Shown here one piece after another: positions 34,487 to 44,721 of a stretch of DNA of 64,000 nt. Below the pieces are notes generated by a model. The model worked only from the letters and a program-made list of their open reading frames with translations, ran no database searches and was not told the DNA's origin. The position numbers and the translations under genes are program-made. Numbering within the stretch: the first letter of the stretch is position 1; every line of letters starts with the position of its first letter. The stretch is from Domibacillus sp. DTU_2020_1001157_1_SI_ALB_TIR_016 (GTDB lineage: Bacteria > Bacillota > Bacilli > Bacillales > Domibacillaceae): positions 186,001 through 250,000 of the forward strand of contig NZ_CP135439.1 in the NCBI RefSeq assembly GCF_032341995.1, given 5' to 3'.

Positions 34487-36192
34487 GTTTTCAAATGTCA
34501 CGCCGACAGTATGCGGATATGTTCGGGCCCACAACCGGTGACTGTATCCGTCTGGCAGATACAGATCTCTTTATCGAAATTGAAAAAGATTACACGGTGT
34601 ATGGGGATGAAGTGAAATTCGGCGGGGGGAAAGTGATCCGTGACGGGATGGGTCAGCACCCCCTTGCTACTCGCGCAGAAGCTGTTGACCTTGTGCTGAC
34701 CAATGCCATTATCCTTGATTACACAGGTATTTATAAAGCGGATATTGGTGTAAAGGACGGAATGATTGCTGCCATCGGCAAAGCGGGCAATCCCCTTTTG
34801 ATGGACAAAGTAGACATTGTAATCGGCGCTTCTACCGAAGTGATTGCCGCAGAAGGAAAAATTGTCACAGCCGGCGGCATCGATGCGCACATTCATTTTA
34901 TTTGCCCGCAGCAAATTGAAACAGCACTTGCCTCCGGTGTCACAACGATGATTGGCGGTGGAACAGGACCGGCTACCGGAACAAATGCGACCACATGCAC
35001 CCCGGGTGAGTGGAATATCTTCCGTATGCTTGAAGCGGCCGAAGCGTTTCCAATGAATATTGGCTTTCTTGGCAAAGGAAATGCGTCTGGAGTTGAGCCG
35101 CTTGAAGAACAAATTCAAGCAGGCGTCATTGGTTTAAAGCTGCATGAAGACTGGGGCACAACGGCTGCCACAATTGATACGGCGTTAAGAACAGCGGACA
35201 AGTACGATATTCAGGTTGCTATTCATACCGATACATTAAATGAAGGCGGCTTTGTGGAAGATACAATTGCGGCGATCGATGGACGGGTGATTCATACATA
35301 CCATACAGAAGGAGCAGGAGGCGGGCATGCGCCGGATATTATCAAAGCTGCCGGCTATCCAAATGTTCTTCCTTCTTCTACAAACCCAACCCGTCCTTAC
35401 ACGGTCAATACATTGGACGAGCATTTGGATATGCTGATGGTCTGCCACCACCTTGATCCATCGGTTCCAGAAGATATTGCGTTTGCCGACTCGCGCATTC
35501 GGAAAGAAACGATTGCGGCAGAAGATATTTTGCATGATTTAGGTGTGTTCAGTATGATCAGCTCTGATTCTCAGGCGATGGGACGGATTGGCGAGGTGAT
35601 TCTGCGTACGTGGCAGACGGCAGACAAAATGAAAAAGCAGCGAGGGAAAATGAGTGAAGAAACAGGAGAAGGCGATAATTTCCGGGCGAAAAGGTACGTC
35701 GCGAAATATACGATCAATCCTGCTTTAACACATGGTATTTCCGACTACGTTGGTTCTATTGAAACAGGCAAGCTTGCAGATCTCGTCCTATGGGAGCCCG
35801 CTTTTTTTGGCGTAAAACCAGAGCTTGTCTTAAAAGGCGGCTTGATTGCCCACAGTGTCATGGGCGATCCAAACGCGTCCATCCCAACACCGCAGCCGGC
35901 TTTGTATCGTCCAATGTTTGCAAGCTTTGGCAGGGCCCTTTTCAAAACATCGATAACCTTTATGTCTAAAGCGGCGATCGAGCGCGGTGTTCCGCAAAAA
36001 CTCGGTTTAGAGAAAATGATCCGTCCTGTCGGCGGCATCCGCACTTTGCAAAAAAGCGATATGAAATACAACGGTGAAACACCCAAGATCGAAGTGGACC
36101 CGCAGACATATGAAGTAAAAGTAAACGGTGATCTGATAACGTGTGAACCGGCAGAAACCGTGCCAATGGCGCAGCGCTATTTCTTATTTTAA
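34483..36192 (+). CDS. ureC: Urease alpha (catalytic) subunit
   Basis: This 569-aa nickel amidohydrolase is the standard length. Nickel ligands and active site are visible: DAHIHF, the carbamylated Lys219 in [16 protein letters not shown], the mobile flap Cys321 and His322-323 in [14 protein letters not shown], and the Asp in [10 protein letters not shown]. All essential residues look intact, so the enzyme should be active once loaded by UreDEFG. Confidence 0.97.
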   Translation: MSFQMSRRQYADMFGPTTGDCIRLADTDLFIEIEKDYTVYGDEVKFGGGKVIRDGMGQHPLATRAEAVDLVLTNAIILDYTGIYKADIGVKDGMIAAIGKAGNPLLMDKVDIVIGASTEVIAAEGKIVTAGGIDAHIHFICPQQIETALASGVTTMIGGGTGPATGTNATTCTPGEWNIFRMLEAAEAFPMNIGFLGKGNASGVEPLEEQIQAGVIGLKLHEDWGTTAATIDTALRTADKYDIQVAIHTDTLNEGGFVEDTIAAIDGRVIHTYHTEGAGGGHAPDIIKAAGYPNVLPSSTNPTRPYTVNTLDEHLDMLMVCHHLDPSVPEDIAFADSRIRKETIAAEDILHDLGVFSMISSDSQAMGRIGEVILRTWQTADKMKKQRGKMSEETGEGDNFRAKRYVAKYTINPALTHGISDYVGSIETGKLADLVLWEPAFFGVKPELVLKGGLIAHSVMGDPNASIPTPQPALYRPMFASFGRALFKTSITFMSKAAIERGVPQKLGLEKMIRPVGGIRTLQKSDMKYNGETPKIEVDPQTYEVKVNGDLITCEPAETVPMAQRYFLF

Positions 36193-36204
36193 GGTGGGAT
36201 CGAA

Positions 36205-36651
36205 GTGATTGTTGAAAAAGTAATTGGAAATGTGGAAACAGATGATATTCGTGCACCACACACAGAACGGGTTTTCCTGTCGAGTGACGAGCTTGTTAAA
36301 CGCATTCAGCGTGTAAAAACAGATCATGGACGCGAGCTCGGTATTCGGCTGCGGGAGCCGAAAGACTTGCAGAACGGTGATATTTTATACTGCGATGATA
36401 AAAACATGATTGTCATCCAGGTGCTGGCAGATGATGTTCTAACCATTATGCCAGAGTCAATCGGCCAAATGGGAGACATTGCCCATCAGCTTGGCAACCG
36501 GCATCTGCCGGCTCAGTTTGAAGGCGATGAAATGATTGTGCAGTATGACTATTTAGTCGAACAGCTTCTCGAGCAGCTCGGCATTCCTTTTCGCCGCGAA
36601 GAGCGCCGGGTGAAAAAAGCATTCCGCCATATCGGCCACAGCCATGATTAA
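36205..36651 (+). CDS. ureE: Urease accessory protein UreE, nickel metallochaperone
   Basis: UreE delivers nickel to the activation complex. The 148-aa protein has an N-terminal peptide-binding domain (1-70) and a C-terminal metal-binding domain with the [11 protein letters not shown]is. The C-terminal tail HIGHSHD has only three His, far shorter than the His-rich tail of some species, so it stores little nickel. GTG start with AAGGTGGGATCG upstream. It overlaps ureF by 8 bp. Confidence 0.92.
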   Translation: MIVEKVIGNVETDDIRAPHTERVFLSSDELVKRIQRVKTDHGRELGIRLREPKDLQNGDILYCDDKNMIVIQVLADDVLTIMPESIGQMGDIAHQLGNRHLPAQFEGDEMIVQYDYLVEQLLEQLGIPFRREERRVKKAFRHIGHSHD

Positions 36652-37330
36652 TCCAATGCTGTCCTTTATGCAGCTGTGTGATTCCAATTTTCCTTCAGGT
36701 GCGTTTTCACACTCGTTTGGACTGGAAACATACATTTACGAAGGCAGCATTCATAATGCTGAAACATTCGAATCCGCCATGCGAATCTATATAGCCAATC
36801 AAATGGCTTATACGGATGCTCTCGCCTGCCGGCTTGCTTATGAGGATGTGGCAGCCGGCCGCTTTGATCATTTAACGGAGCTTGACCACATGCTTTCCGC
36901 GCTGGCACTGCCAAAAGAAACACGGGAAGGCACGCGGAGGATTGGTGAACGAATGGCCAAGCTATGTGTGGACTTATATGAAAGTCCGTTGATCAATATG
37001 TACTACAAACAAATCCGCCAAAAGAAAGCGGTCGGCCATCCGTCTATTGTGTTTGCCCTGGCGGCCCATTATCTTCAGGCTGGCAAAAAAGATGCCATCG
37101 CTGCACACCTTTTTTCAGGTGTTCAGTCTTTGATTCAAAATGCTGTCCGGGCGATTCCGCTCGGGCAGACAGACGGCCAGCGGATCCTGCTGGCGCTGCA
37201 GCCGTTGATGAGAGAGATTGCAGACCAAACAGAAGGGATGACGGAAGAAGAGCTCGGTATGAATATGCCGGGGCTTGAAATCGCACAAATGCGCCATGAA
37301 CAGCTGCCTGTTCGGCTTTTTATGTCGTGA
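36644..37330 (+). CDS. ureF: Urease accessory protein UreF
   Basis: This all-helical 228-aa protein, with UreD and UreG, forms the nickel-insertion complex and gates the UreG GTPase. [24 protein letters not shown] sequence (about 8-26) is the UreF hallmark, with the C-terminal conserved [20 protein letters not shown]. The start lies inside the ureE end. The stop is followed by the ureG ribosome site. Confidence 0.92.
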   Translation: MINPMLSFMQLCDSNFPSGAFSHSFGLETYIYEGSIHNAETFESAMRIYIANQMAYTDALACRLAYEDVAAGRFDHLTELDHMLSALALPKETREGTRRIGERMAKLCVDLYESPLINMYYKQIRQKKAVGHPSIVFALAAHYLQAGKKDAIAAHLFSGVQSLIQNAVRAIPLGQTDGQRILLALQPLMREIADQTEGMTEEELGMNMPGLEIAQMRHEQLPVRLFMS

Positions 37331-37352
37331 AAAACAAAAGGAGTGGTGCAGA

Positions 37353-37970
37353 ATGGAACCAGTACGCATCGGTGTTGGAGGACCCGTTGGTGCCGGCAAA
37401 ACAATGCTTGTAGAAAAGCTCACACGTGCGATGAACGATGAATTCAGCATGGCCGTTGTGACGAACGACATTTATACGAAAGAAGATGCCCAATTTCTTA
37501 TTAAAAACGGGGTTCTGCCGGAAAACCGCATTATTGGAGTGGAAACCGGAGGCTGTCCACACACAGCGATTCGGGAAGATGCCTCCATGAACTTTGCAGC
37601 AATTGATGAATTAAAAGAGGCACATCCGGATTTGGATATTATTTTTGTAGAAAGCGGAGGGGACAACCTGGCGGCCACATTCAGCCCGGAGCTTGTGGAT
37701 TTTTCGATTTACATTATCGATGTGGCGCAGGGTGAGAAAATTCCGCGTAAGGGCGGCCAGGGCATGATTAAATCAGATTTGTTTATTATCAATAAAACGG
37801 ATCTCGCCCCCTATGTAGGAGCCGATTTGGATGTGATGGCGGAAGATACGAAAAAATCACGTGGAGCAGACAAGCCGTTTTTCTTTACGAACTTAAAAGA
37901 GGAAACGGGACTTCAAGACGTGGTGAGATGGATTAAAGAAAATGCGCTTTTGATGGGGCTGGAAGCATGA
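37353..37970 (+). CDS. ureG: Urease accessory GTPase UreG
   Basis: This 205-aa SIMIBI GTPase couples GTP hydrolysis to nickel delivery. P-loop [11 protein letters not shown] (about 7-17), the metal-binding Cys-Pro-His in [18 protein letters not shown], and guanine specificity NKTD are all visible. ATG 37353 has AAAAGGAG 9 nt upstream; longer in-frame starts lie within ureF. It overlaps ureD by 4 bp. Confidence 0.95.
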   Translation: MEPVRIGVGGPVGAGKTMLVEKLTRAMNDEFSMAVVTNDIYTKEDAQFLIKNGVLPENRIIGVETGGCPHTAIREDASMNFAAIDELKEAHPDLDIIFVESGGDNLAATFSPELVDFSIYIIDVAQGEKIPRKGGQGMIKSDLFIINKTDLAPYVGADLDVMAEDTKKSRGADKPFFFTNLKEETGLQDVVRWIKENALLMGLEA

Positions 37971-38782
37971 GCATGACCGGCACGCTGCGGATGAAAGCAG
38001 TCTGCCGGGGCGATAAAACGGTGATAGCTGATACGTATTTTGACGGCGCGTTTAAAGTAGCGCGCCCGATCTATTTTAATGAAAGCGAGCCAACGGTGTA
38101 CAGCCTTCATGTCGGCGGCGGATACGTAGGAGGCGACCGCTATTACACAGAGGTGATTCTCGAACCGGATGCGAGAATGATATTGACGACGCAGTCTGCC
38201 GCAAAAGTGTATAAAACACCGCATGATCCGGTTTTTCAGTCGATGAACGTATCTCTCGCGGCGGGCAGTGTGTTTATGTATATGCCGGACCCGCTCATTG
38301 CATATGAGCAGGCACGCTTTGAGCAGACAACCACGATCCATATGGAAAAAGGGGCAACGCTGCTTTACAGCGACAGCATAACGCCGGGCTGGTCTGAGAG
38401 CGGCCGGCCGTTTCGCTATGAGTGGATTCGGTCGAAGCTCAAAATATATGAAAATGACCAGCTGCAGGTGTATGACCACCTTTTTTTAAAACCGGACCAG
38501 CAGCCTTTATTTTCCCTTATGCAAATGGAGGATTATACACATGTCGGCTCTCTTTTTATCGTTTCGCCGCTGCTTGAGCCCGGCTGGCAGGAAGAACTGG
38601 AGCCGCTTCTGGCTCCGTATAACGATGGAGCGCGAATTGGGTTTTCTACGCTGAAAAATGGGGGCTGCACCGTACGGATCCTGGCCCGCGCCTCTCATGT
38701 CATCGAAGAAATCATTCTGCAGTGCACCAACTGGCTGCGCCGGAAACTGGGCCAGGAGCCGCTGCAGCTTAGAAAGTATTGA
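37967..38782 (+). CDS. ureD: Urease accessory protein UreD (UreH in some species)
   Basis: This 271-aa scaffold protein of the urease activation complex binds the apoenzyme and UreF and channels nickel. The conserved [20 protein letters not shown] (about 48-67), [11 protein letters not shown] and [14 protein letters not shown] are present. It is placed last of the accessory genes, after ureG, as in many Bacillus and Staphylococcus urease operons. Confidence 0.92.
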   Translation: MSMTGTLRMKAVCRGDKTVIADTYFDGAFKVARPIYFNESEPTVYSLHVGGGYVGGDRYYTEVILEPDARMILTTQSAAKVYKTPHDPVFQSMNVSLAAGSVFMYMPDPLIAYEQARFEQTTTIHMEKGATLLYSDSITPGWSESGRPFRYEWIRSKLKIYENDQLQVYDHLFLKPDQQPLFSLMQMEDYTHVGSLFIVSPLLEPGWQEELEPLLAPYNDGARIGFSTLKNGGCTVRILARASHVIEEIILQCTNWLRRKLGQEPLQLRKY

Positions 38783-38797
38783 AAGAGGGAACTATTT

Positions 38798-39421
38798 ATG
38801 ATTCAAGGCGGACTTTTATCGATTTTATTGCTTGGATTTACATTAGGGATTAAGCATGCAACAGAACCGGATCATATTATTGCAGTTTCGACTATTGCAA
38901 GCCGGACAAAAAAGCTGTACCGCTCGTCATTAACGGGTGTGTTTTGGGGGCTTGGGCATACGGCAACGCTGCTGATCATCGGTGTCACCGCGATCGCACT
39001 GGGCCGGCAGATTCCTGAGAATCTTGCAGCTCTGCTCGAATGTTTTGTCGGAGTCATGCTCGTTTATTTGGGTGTAAACGGAATGCGTGGAAGCTGGAAG
39101 GCGAGCGAAGCAGATTATGAGCATACCCACAAAAAATCATTTACGATTGGCGTGATCCACGGACTTGCCGGGAGTGCGGCCATGGTACTGTTAACAGCGA
39201 CACAAGCTGACAGCAGCTCAGAAGCCTTTCAGTTTATTTTGATTTTCGGAGCGGGAACAGTTGTCGGTATGCTGCTTTTTACAACTCTGCTGGGCCTTCC
39301 GTTTTTAGTTACATCACATAAAACGATTCCGCTTTTTTTAATGCGGATCACGTCATTAATCAGTGTTTTGTACGGTCTTTATTACATTATAGAGACAGGC
39401 TCAGGACTGATCGCAGGATAA
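38798..39421 (+). CDS. ureH: UreH-type nickel permease (NicO/HupE-like)
   Basis: This 207-aa membrane protein has about six helices and carries the nickel-transport signature HATEPDHI (HX4DH) in the first segment and a second His-rich loop HTHKKS. The product of ureH in Bacillus sp. TB-90, at the same operon position, supports nickel uptake for urease. It lies 15 nt after ureD and ends at the operon terminator. Specificity for nickel is inferred from motif and context. Confidence 0.87.
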   Translation: MIQGGLLSILLLGFTLGIKHATEPDHIIAVSTIASRTKKLYRSSLTGVFWGLGHTATLLIIGVTAIALGRQIPENLAALLECFVGVMLVYLGVNGMRGSWKASEADYEHTHKKSFTIGVIHGLAGSAAMVLLTATQADSSSEAFQFILIFGAGTVVGMLLFTTLLGLPFLVTSHKTIPLFLMRITSLISVLYGLYYIIETGSGLIAG

Positions 39422-39452
39422 AAAAGCAGCCGGTAAGCCGGCTGCTTTTTTT
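39421..39452 (+). terminator. Terminator of the urease operon
   Basis: AAAGCAGCCGG, short loop, CCGGCTGCTTTTTTT. Confidence 0.92.
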
Positions 39453-39659
39453 CTGCCTAGAGGCAATATTTCTGTAAAGATGACACCCTCAGTATAAAGA
39501 AGGGAGCGCAGCGGAACAACAAGCCGGTTAGATTATCTGACAAAGAATTTTGCCCGCTGAAAGAGTTCCGCTTTCTTTGCCCAAAACCGCTTTTTAATGT
39601 TCGGCTCTGTCGTTCGTTGCTATACTAGTAATCAGGTAAAAAAAGAGAGGAAGAGTGGA

Positions 39660-41168
39660 ATGACGACGGAACAAACAAATTTACGGCTTGTCCTGGCGGG
39701 GCTGCTGCTGGCCATTTTAATGGCTGCGATGGACAACACGATTGTGGCAACAGCGCTCGGCTCCATTCTGGCTGATTTAGGCGGCGTAGACAGCTATGTA
39801 TGGATTACCTCCGCATATGCAGTAGCGGTGCTGGCCGGCATGCCGATTTTCGGAAAGCTGTCGGATATGTATGGAAGGAAACGTTTTTTTGTATTTGGAC
39901 TGCTTGTATTCTTAATCGGTTCTGCCCTGTGCGGCGTTGCCCAGTCGATTCCGCAGCTGGCCGTGTACCGGGCCATTCAAGGAATTGGCGGCGGCGCACT
40001 AATGCCGATTGCGTTTACGATTGTATTTGATGTGTTTCCAGCCGAACAGCGCGGAAAAATGACCGGCATGCTTGGTGCCGTGTTTGGCGCTTCGAGCGTG
40101 ATTGGCCCGCTGCTCGGTGCGTTTATTACGGACGCCATCAGCTGGCACTGGGTATTTTATGTAAATGTACCGATCGGTATGGTAGCCCTGCTGCTGATTG
40201 GGCGCTTTTACAAGGAAACGCCGGTGCATACAAAGCAGAAAATTGACTGGGCTGGCGCGGTTACACTGGTAACAGCCATTGTCAGCTTAATGTTTGCGCT
40301 GGAGCTTGGCGGAAAAGAGTTTGCCTGGACTTCATGGCAGAGCATGTTGCTGTTTGGCTTGTTTACTGTATTTATTGGGCTGTTTTTATGGATCGAAACA
40401 AAAGCGGAAGAGCCGATTATTTCGTTTTGGATGTTTCGCAGCCGGCTGTTTGCATCCTCCCAGGTACTCGCTTTCTTGTACGGGGCTACGTTTGTCGGGC
40501 TGACGATTTTTATCCCGATTTTTGTCCAGGCGGTGTACGGGGGATCGGCAACCAATGCCGGAATTATTTTAATGCCGATGCTGCTTGGATCCGTTGCCGG
40601 AAGTGCTTTTGCAGGGATCGCGCAGGCCAAAATGCCCTACCGCCGTATTATGTGGATTTCTGTGATTGTTTACGCGGTTGGCATGGCTCTTATGGCAACT
40701 ATTTCTCCGGAGACAAGCCGTGTGCTGCTGACGGTTTATATGGTGACAGTTGGACTTGGCGTCGGTTTTTCGTTTTCGCTGCTGCCATCTGCGAGTGTAC
40801 ACAAAATGGATTACCGGCACCGCGGCTCGGCGAACTCCACCAACTCCTTTTTCCGATCACTTGGGCTGGCGCTGGGTATTACCGTTTTCGGCTCTATCCA
40901 GACGAAGCTGTTAACAAATGAGCTGGAGGATAAATTAGGTGGAGGCGGTACAGGAACATTCGGCATTGATAACCTTCAGACTATATTTCAGTCCGAGCAG
41001 CGTGCTCAAATTCCAGCGGATATTTTGAATGTGATCACCAATGCGATGTCTCATTCGATTACGGCAACATTCTTATGGTCACTCATCCCGATTGCGCTTG
41101 CGTTTATGGCGGTTTACTTTATGGGAGACGAACAGCTGCAAGTAGAAGGGAAGAAACAAACAACTTAA
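39660..41168 (+). CDS. MFS multidrug exporter, DHA2 (EmrB/QacA) family
   Basis: This 502-aa integral membrane protein has about 14 helices. Motif D1-like LLAILMAAMDNTIVATAL occurs at the start, motif A GKLSDMYGRKR in loop 2-3, and the antiporter motif C-like GAVFGASSVIGPLLGAFI in helix 5. Such proton-driven exporters expel drugs, dyes or lipophilic compounds. ATG 39660 has AGAGAGGAAGAG before it. A -10-like TATACT is at 39621-39626. It is monocistronic. Confidence 0.88.
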   Translation: MTTEQTNLRLVLAGLLLAILMAAMDNTIVATALGSILADLGGVDSYVWITSAYAVAVLAGMPIFGKLSDMYGRKRFFVFGLLVFLIGSALCGVAQSIPQLAVYRAIQGIGGGALMPIAFTIVFDVFPAEQRGKMTGMLGAVFGASSVIGPLLGAFITDAISWHWVFYVNVPIGMVALLLIGRFYKETPVHTKQKIDWAGAVTLVTAIVSLMFALELGGKEFAWTSWQSMLLFGLFTVFIGLFLWIETKAEEPIISFWMFRSRLFASSQVLAFLYGATFVGLTIFIPIFVQAVYGGSATNAGIILMPMLLGSVAGSAFAGIAQAKMPYRRIMWISVIVYAVGMALMATISPETSRVLLTVYMVTVGLGVGFSFSLLPSASVHKMDYRHRGSANSTNSFFRSLGLALGITVFGSIQTKLLTNELEDKLGGGGTGTFGIDNLQTIFQSEQRAQIPADILNVITNAMSHSITATFLWSLIPIALAFMAVYFMGDEQLQVEGKKQTT

Positions 41169-41381
41169 AAAGAAGCCGTTCTTCTCGTTCGAGGAGCAGG
41201 TCGTAAACAGGTTTACGATTGAAGCAGAAGGAGATAATGTAAAAGGGATAGTATCAGATCGGTAAGCTTTTAGCCAGAAATAAAATAAATGAAGAAAAGC
41301 TTCATCATCACTTGGTAAGCAGCCCGAAGAATGAGCTGCTTACAAGAAAAATGACGAGAATAGTTGAAGAGGTGAATGAAT
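41169..41381 (+). other. Intergenic stretch with a possible broken short reading frame
   Basis: Two overlapping frames are open: one from the MFS gene end to TAA at 41263-41265 (ending EGDNVKGIVSDR) and one from 41252 onward (KLLARNKINEEKLHHHL and on to the mtlD start). They would join with a single-base change near 41263. GTAAGCAGC/GCTGCTTAC (about 41315-41343) forms a hairpin inside. No family is recognised and no start or ribosome site is clear. Confidence 0.25.
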
Positions 41382-42530
41382 ATGCAAGCTGTTCATTTTG
41401 GTGCAGGAAATATTGGCCGCGGCTTTATCGGAAGCCTTTTATACCAATCAGGATATGAATTGTGCTTTATAGATGTAAATCGTGAAGTGGTCGACCTGCT
41501 GAACGAAAAAAAGGAATATCGGGTTGTAATGGCGGATGAATCACGTGAGGAGCATATGGTGAGAAACGTCCGGGCCATTAACAGTGCTGAGGAAGCAGAC
41601 CGTGTGATACAAGCTGTTGCTAAGGCAGACCTGATTACAGCCGCGGTTGGCCCGGCGATTTTGCCGCACATTTCGCGGCTTGTAGCAGAAGGCCTTCGGA
41701 AGCGGACATCACCTGTTAATATAATTGCGTGTGAAAACATGATCGGAGGGAGCACGCTCTTAAAAGAGAAGGTACTGGAGAAAATACCAGAAGAAGAGCG
41801 CGATGCTATTTTATCACGGACTGGATTTCCGGACGCGGCCGTTGACCGGATTGTGCCTAACCAGTCAAATGAAGATAAATTGACGGTGGTCGTTGAACCA
41901 TTTTACGAGTGGGTAGTGGAAGAACTCAAACTGATTGGCGATAAGCCGGCAGTGGAAGGCATCACCTGGGTGCCGGACTTAAAGCCGTACATTGAACGGA
42001 AGCTGTTTACGGTTAATACCGGTCATGCAGCTGCAGCTTATTTTGGCTGGCAGACCGGTGCCCAAACGATTGATGAAGCACTCGGAATGAAGCACGTTAC
42101 AAATGCGCTCCAGGCAGTCTTGAACGAAACCGGGCGTCTTTTAGTGACGAAATATGGATTTGATCAGTCTGAACATGACCAATATATCCAAAAAATCATT
42201 GGCCGGTTTGCTAACCCGCATATTCGCGACCATATTACTCGAGTGGGCCGTGCGCCGATTCGTAAGCTCGGGGGAAATGACCGTCTCCTCAGTCCGGCCA
42301 AGCAGTACGAGCAGCTGCTTGGTGAAACGCCGGTTTACTTGGCCAAAAGTATTGCAGCGGCGCTTTTATATGACTATGCACAGGATCCAGAAGCGGTAGA
42401 AATGCAAGGGGAAATTGAACATAGGGGGATTGAATCCACGCTGAAAAAGTTTACGCAGCTGGATGAGTCAGACCCGCTTTTTGCTGAAGTTATGAAGCAA
42501 TACGAATCGATGCGGGAAAAAGGGATTTAA
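41382..42530 (+). CDS. mtlD: Mannitol-1-phosphate 5-dehydrogenase
   Basis: MtlD oxidises mannitol-1-phosphate to fructose-6-phosphate with NAD. The 382-aa protein shows the NAD loop HFGAGNIGRGFIG near the N terminus, NCI-like IACENMIGGST, and the catalytic Lys region with FTVNTGHAAAAYFG. ATG 41382 is preferred over ATG 41376 because of spacing from GAAGAGGTG. No mtlA, mtlF or mtlR lies beside it, so the mannitol PTS must be elsewhere, or the gene serves osmolyte metabolism. Confidence 0.93.
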   Translation: MQAVHFGAGNIGRGFIGSLLYQSGYELCFIDVNREVVDLLNEKKEYRVVMADESREEHMVRNVRAINSAEEADRVIQAVAKADLITAAVGPAILPHISRLVAEGLRKRTSPVNIIACENMIGGSTLLKEKVLEKIPEEERDAILSRTGFPDAAVDRIVPNQSNEDKLTVVVEPFYEWVVEELKLIGDKPAVEGITWVPDLKPYIERKLFTVNTGHAAAAYFGWQTGAQTIDEALGMKHVTNALQAVLNETGRLLVTKYGFDQSEHDQYIQKIIGRFANPHIRDHITRVGRAPIRKLGGNDRLLSPAKQYEQLLGETPVYLAKSIAAALLYDYAQDPEAVEMQGEIEHRGIESTLKKFTQLDESDPLFAEVMKQYESMREKGI

Positions 42531-42531
42531 C

Positions 42532-42560
42532 AAGAAGCTGATTCCATCAGCTTCTTTTTT
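42532..42560 (+). terminator. Terminator after mtlD
   Basis: AAGAAGCTGAT, loop TCC, ATCAGCTTCTTTTTT. Confidence 0.9.
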
Positions 42561-42716
42561 GTCGTTTTCCTGCCCGAACTGCCAGTCTGGGAAAAACGAG
42601 CGTACGTTTTCAAGCGAGCTGATTTCATGATATGATAAAAGAACTTCAAACGGACAGTGACTTCCATGAGAGTTGGGGGTCAAAAAAATAAATGACTAGA
42701 GGTGACGTGTTTTTTT

Positions 42717-44183
42717 ATGTTTACACAACTGAAAAAAGAATGGTTCGGCAATGTCCGCGGGGATATTTTGTCGGGTATTGTTGTAGCGCTTGCGCTTATT
42801 CCGGAAGCGATCGCTTTTTCGATTATTGCGGGAGTAGATCCGATGGTGGGTCTGTACGCATCATTTTCGATGGCGGTTGTGATTGCTTTTATGGGAGGAC
42901 GCCCGGCGATGATTTCTGCTGCGACCGGAGCGATGGCGCTTGTGATGGTAACACTTGTGAAAGACCATGGGCTTCAGTACTTGTTTGCGGCTACCATTTT
43001 AACCGGGGTGCTGCAGCTGATTTTTGGCTGGCTGAAAATTGCGCGCTTGATGAAATTTGTTCCGCGTTCAGTGATGGTTGGATTCGTCAATGCGCTCGCT
43101 ATTTTAATTTTCACTGCCCAGCTGCCCCAATTCGCAGGCAGTTCAGTGGTTATGTATGTGTTTGTGGCGGCAACGCTTGCTATTATTTACATCCTTCCGC
43201 GCTTCGTTAAATCCGTTCCTTCTCCGCTTGTTGCGATCGTTGTCATGACAATCATTGCATTAGTGGGCGGCTTCGATTTACGGACAGTCGGTGATCTTGG
43301 AAACATTACTCAGTCTTTGCCATCATTTCTGATTCCAGATGTACCGTTGAATATGGAGACGTTATCGATTATTTTCCCGACGGCTTTAGCACTTTCGATG
43401 GTCGGCCTTTTAGAGTCACTGCTTACCGCATCCATTGTGGATGATATGACAGATACGACAAGCGATAAAAACCGGGAAGCACGCGGACAGGGAATCGCAA
43501 ACATTGTAACCGGCTTTTTTGGCGGCATGGCGGGCTGTGCCATGATTGGCCAATCGGTTATTAATGTGAAATCCGGCGGCCGCGGACGGTTGTCTACCTT
43601 TGTGGCAGGAGCGTTTCTGCTGTTTTTAATTATGGTGCTCGGCGATGTAGTGGTAAAAATTCCGATGGCGGCATTGGTTGGTGTCATGATTATGGTCTCA
43701 ATTGGCACATTTGACTGGTCGTCTCTTAAAGCCGTCACGAAAATTCCGATTACCGACAGCATCGTCATGGTCGTGACGGTCATAACTGTCGTGCTCACAC
43801 ATGACCTCTCAAAAGGAGTGTTCGCCGGCATTTTGCTCAGTGCGATTTTCTTTACAGCGAAAATTTCAAAGGTGACTGTATCGTCTTTCCACAAGGGGGA
43901 TACGCTTCACTACAAAGCAGCAGGACAAATCTTTTTCGCATCCGTTACGGATTTTGTGAATGAATTCGACTATCAGCCGGAAGGAATTAAGAATGTGCAT
44001 ATTGATTTTTCTGAGGCGCACATTTGGGATGATTCTGGCGTGGCGGCGGTGGATAAAATTGTATTGAAATACCGTGATAATGGCATTAAAGCCATCCTTA
44101 CAGGCTTAAATGAAGCAAGTTCATCCATGGTGAAACGGATGGCTGTTCACGATAAGCAGGACGCAAAGCTGTCTGGACATTAA
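42717..44183 (+). CDS. SulP-family anion transporter with STAS domain
   Basis: This 488-aa protein has an N-terminal transport domain of about 10-12 helices (residues 15-380; [23 protein letters not shown] is the SulP consensus region) and a C-terminal STAS domain (about 385-485; [23 protein letters not shown]). SulP proteins carry sulfate, bicarbonate or other anions, and the substrate cannot be read. ATG 42717 is chosen with GAGGTGA upstream; GTG 42702 is the alternative. The universal stress protein gene next door is a frequent SulP partner. Confidence 0.9.
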   Translation: MFTQLKKEWFGNVRGDILSGIVVALALIPEAIAFSIIAGVDPMVGLYASFSMAVVIAFMGGRPAMISAATGAMALVMVTLVKDHGLQYLFAATILTGVLQLIFGWLKIARLMKFVPRSVMVGFVNALAILIFTAQLPQFAGSSVVMYVFVAATLAIIYILPRFVKSVPSPLVAIVVMTIIALVGGFDLRTVGDLGNITQSLPSFLIPDVPLNMETLSIIFPTALALSMVGLLESLLTASIVDDMTDTTSDKNREARGQGIANIVTGFFGGMAGCAMIGQSVINVKSGGRGRLSTFVAGAFLLFLIMVLGDVVVKIPMAALVGVMIMVSIGTFDWSSLKAVTKIPITDSIVMVVTVITVVLTHDLSKGVFAGILLSAIFFTAKISKVTVSSFHKGDTLHYKAAGQIFFASVTDFVNEFDYQPEGIKNVHIDFSEAHIWDDSGVAAVDKIVLKYRDNGIKAILTGLNEASSSMVKRMAVHDKQDAKLSGH

Positions 44184-44193
44184 CATGTAAATG

Positions 44194-44226
44194 AGCGCAT
44201 TGTGTAAAAGCAGTGCGCTTTTTTTT
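44194..44226 (+). terminator. Terminator after the sulP gene
   Basis: AGCGCATTG pairs with CAGTGCGCT (one mismatch) and a T-run follows. It lies just before the usp ribosome site, so read-through may couple the two. Confidence 0.75.
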
Positions 44227-44243
44227 AACAAAGGGGGATGTTG

Positions 44244-44660
44244 ATGAACGGTCATATTTTACTGGCATCAGACGGATCAAGCCACGCGCTTCGGGCAGCG
44301 GAGGAAGCGATTAAGCTGGCCAAAGTGCTGAACAAAGAGATTGTGATTGTATTTGTCGTTGATTTTGATCAATCCAAAAGGGACGTCTTGCACAGTGCGG
44401 GCGCTATTGATCTGGAACAAAAGCGAAGAAAACAGCTTCAAAGCACAGAACAGAAAATAAGAGAAGCAGGCGTCTCATATTCGATTCAACTGCTTCACGG
44501 CGTGCCGGGACCGGCGATTGTAGAATACGCGAACAAGGAAGCTGTTTCCTATGTAGTGCTCGGGAGCCGCGGCTTGAACAGTCTGCAGGAAATGGTGCTT
44601 GGCAGCGTCAGCCATAAAGTGGCGAAGCGTGTAAACTGCCCTGTATTAATTGTGAAATAA
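44244..44660 (+). CDS. Universal stress protein, UspA family
   Basis: This 138-aa alpha/beta nucleotide-binding protein begins ILLASDGSSHALRAAEEAI, and the ATP-binding signature GSRGLNSLQEMVLGSVS (G-x2-G-x9-G-S) near residues 111-127 indicates the ATP-binding class. It is thought to modulate stress response or partner transporters. AAGGGGG lies 6 nt before ATG 44244; ATG 44238 abuts it. It directly follows a SulP gene. Confidence 0.88.
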   Translation: MNGHILLASDGSSHALRAAEEAIKLAKVLNKEIVIVFVVDFDQSKRDVLHSAGAIDLEQKRRKQLQSTEQKIREAGVSYSIQLLHGVPGPAIVEYANKEAVSYVVLGSRGLNSLQEMVLGSVSHKVAKRVNCPVLIVK

Positions 44661-44663
44661 TCC

Positions 44664-44696
44664 AAGTCATTCTCTTTTTGAGAATGGCTTTTCTTT
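44664..44696 (+). terminator. Terminator after the usp gene
   Basis: AAGTCATTCTC pairs with GAGAATGGCTT (one mismatch) followed by TTTC. Confidence 0.65.
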
Positions 44697-44721
44697 ATAA
44701 TAAAGAAAAGGGGGCTTGAAC

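Noticed and set aside
34498..35118. Long antisense frame (206 codons) within ureC
   Set aside because: It lies wholly inside an unmistakable ureC on the other strand and has no start signal.
37913..38479. Antisense frame of 188 codons over ureD
   Set aside because: Shadow of ureG/ureD, no ribosome site.
40334..40921. Frame of 195 codons within the MFS gene
   Set aside because: Second frame of a membrane protein gene; Cys-rich nonsense sequence with no family features.
42692..43210. Frame of 172 codons overlapping the start of the SulP gene
   Set aside because: The SulP frame shows clear family motifs; the other frame does not.
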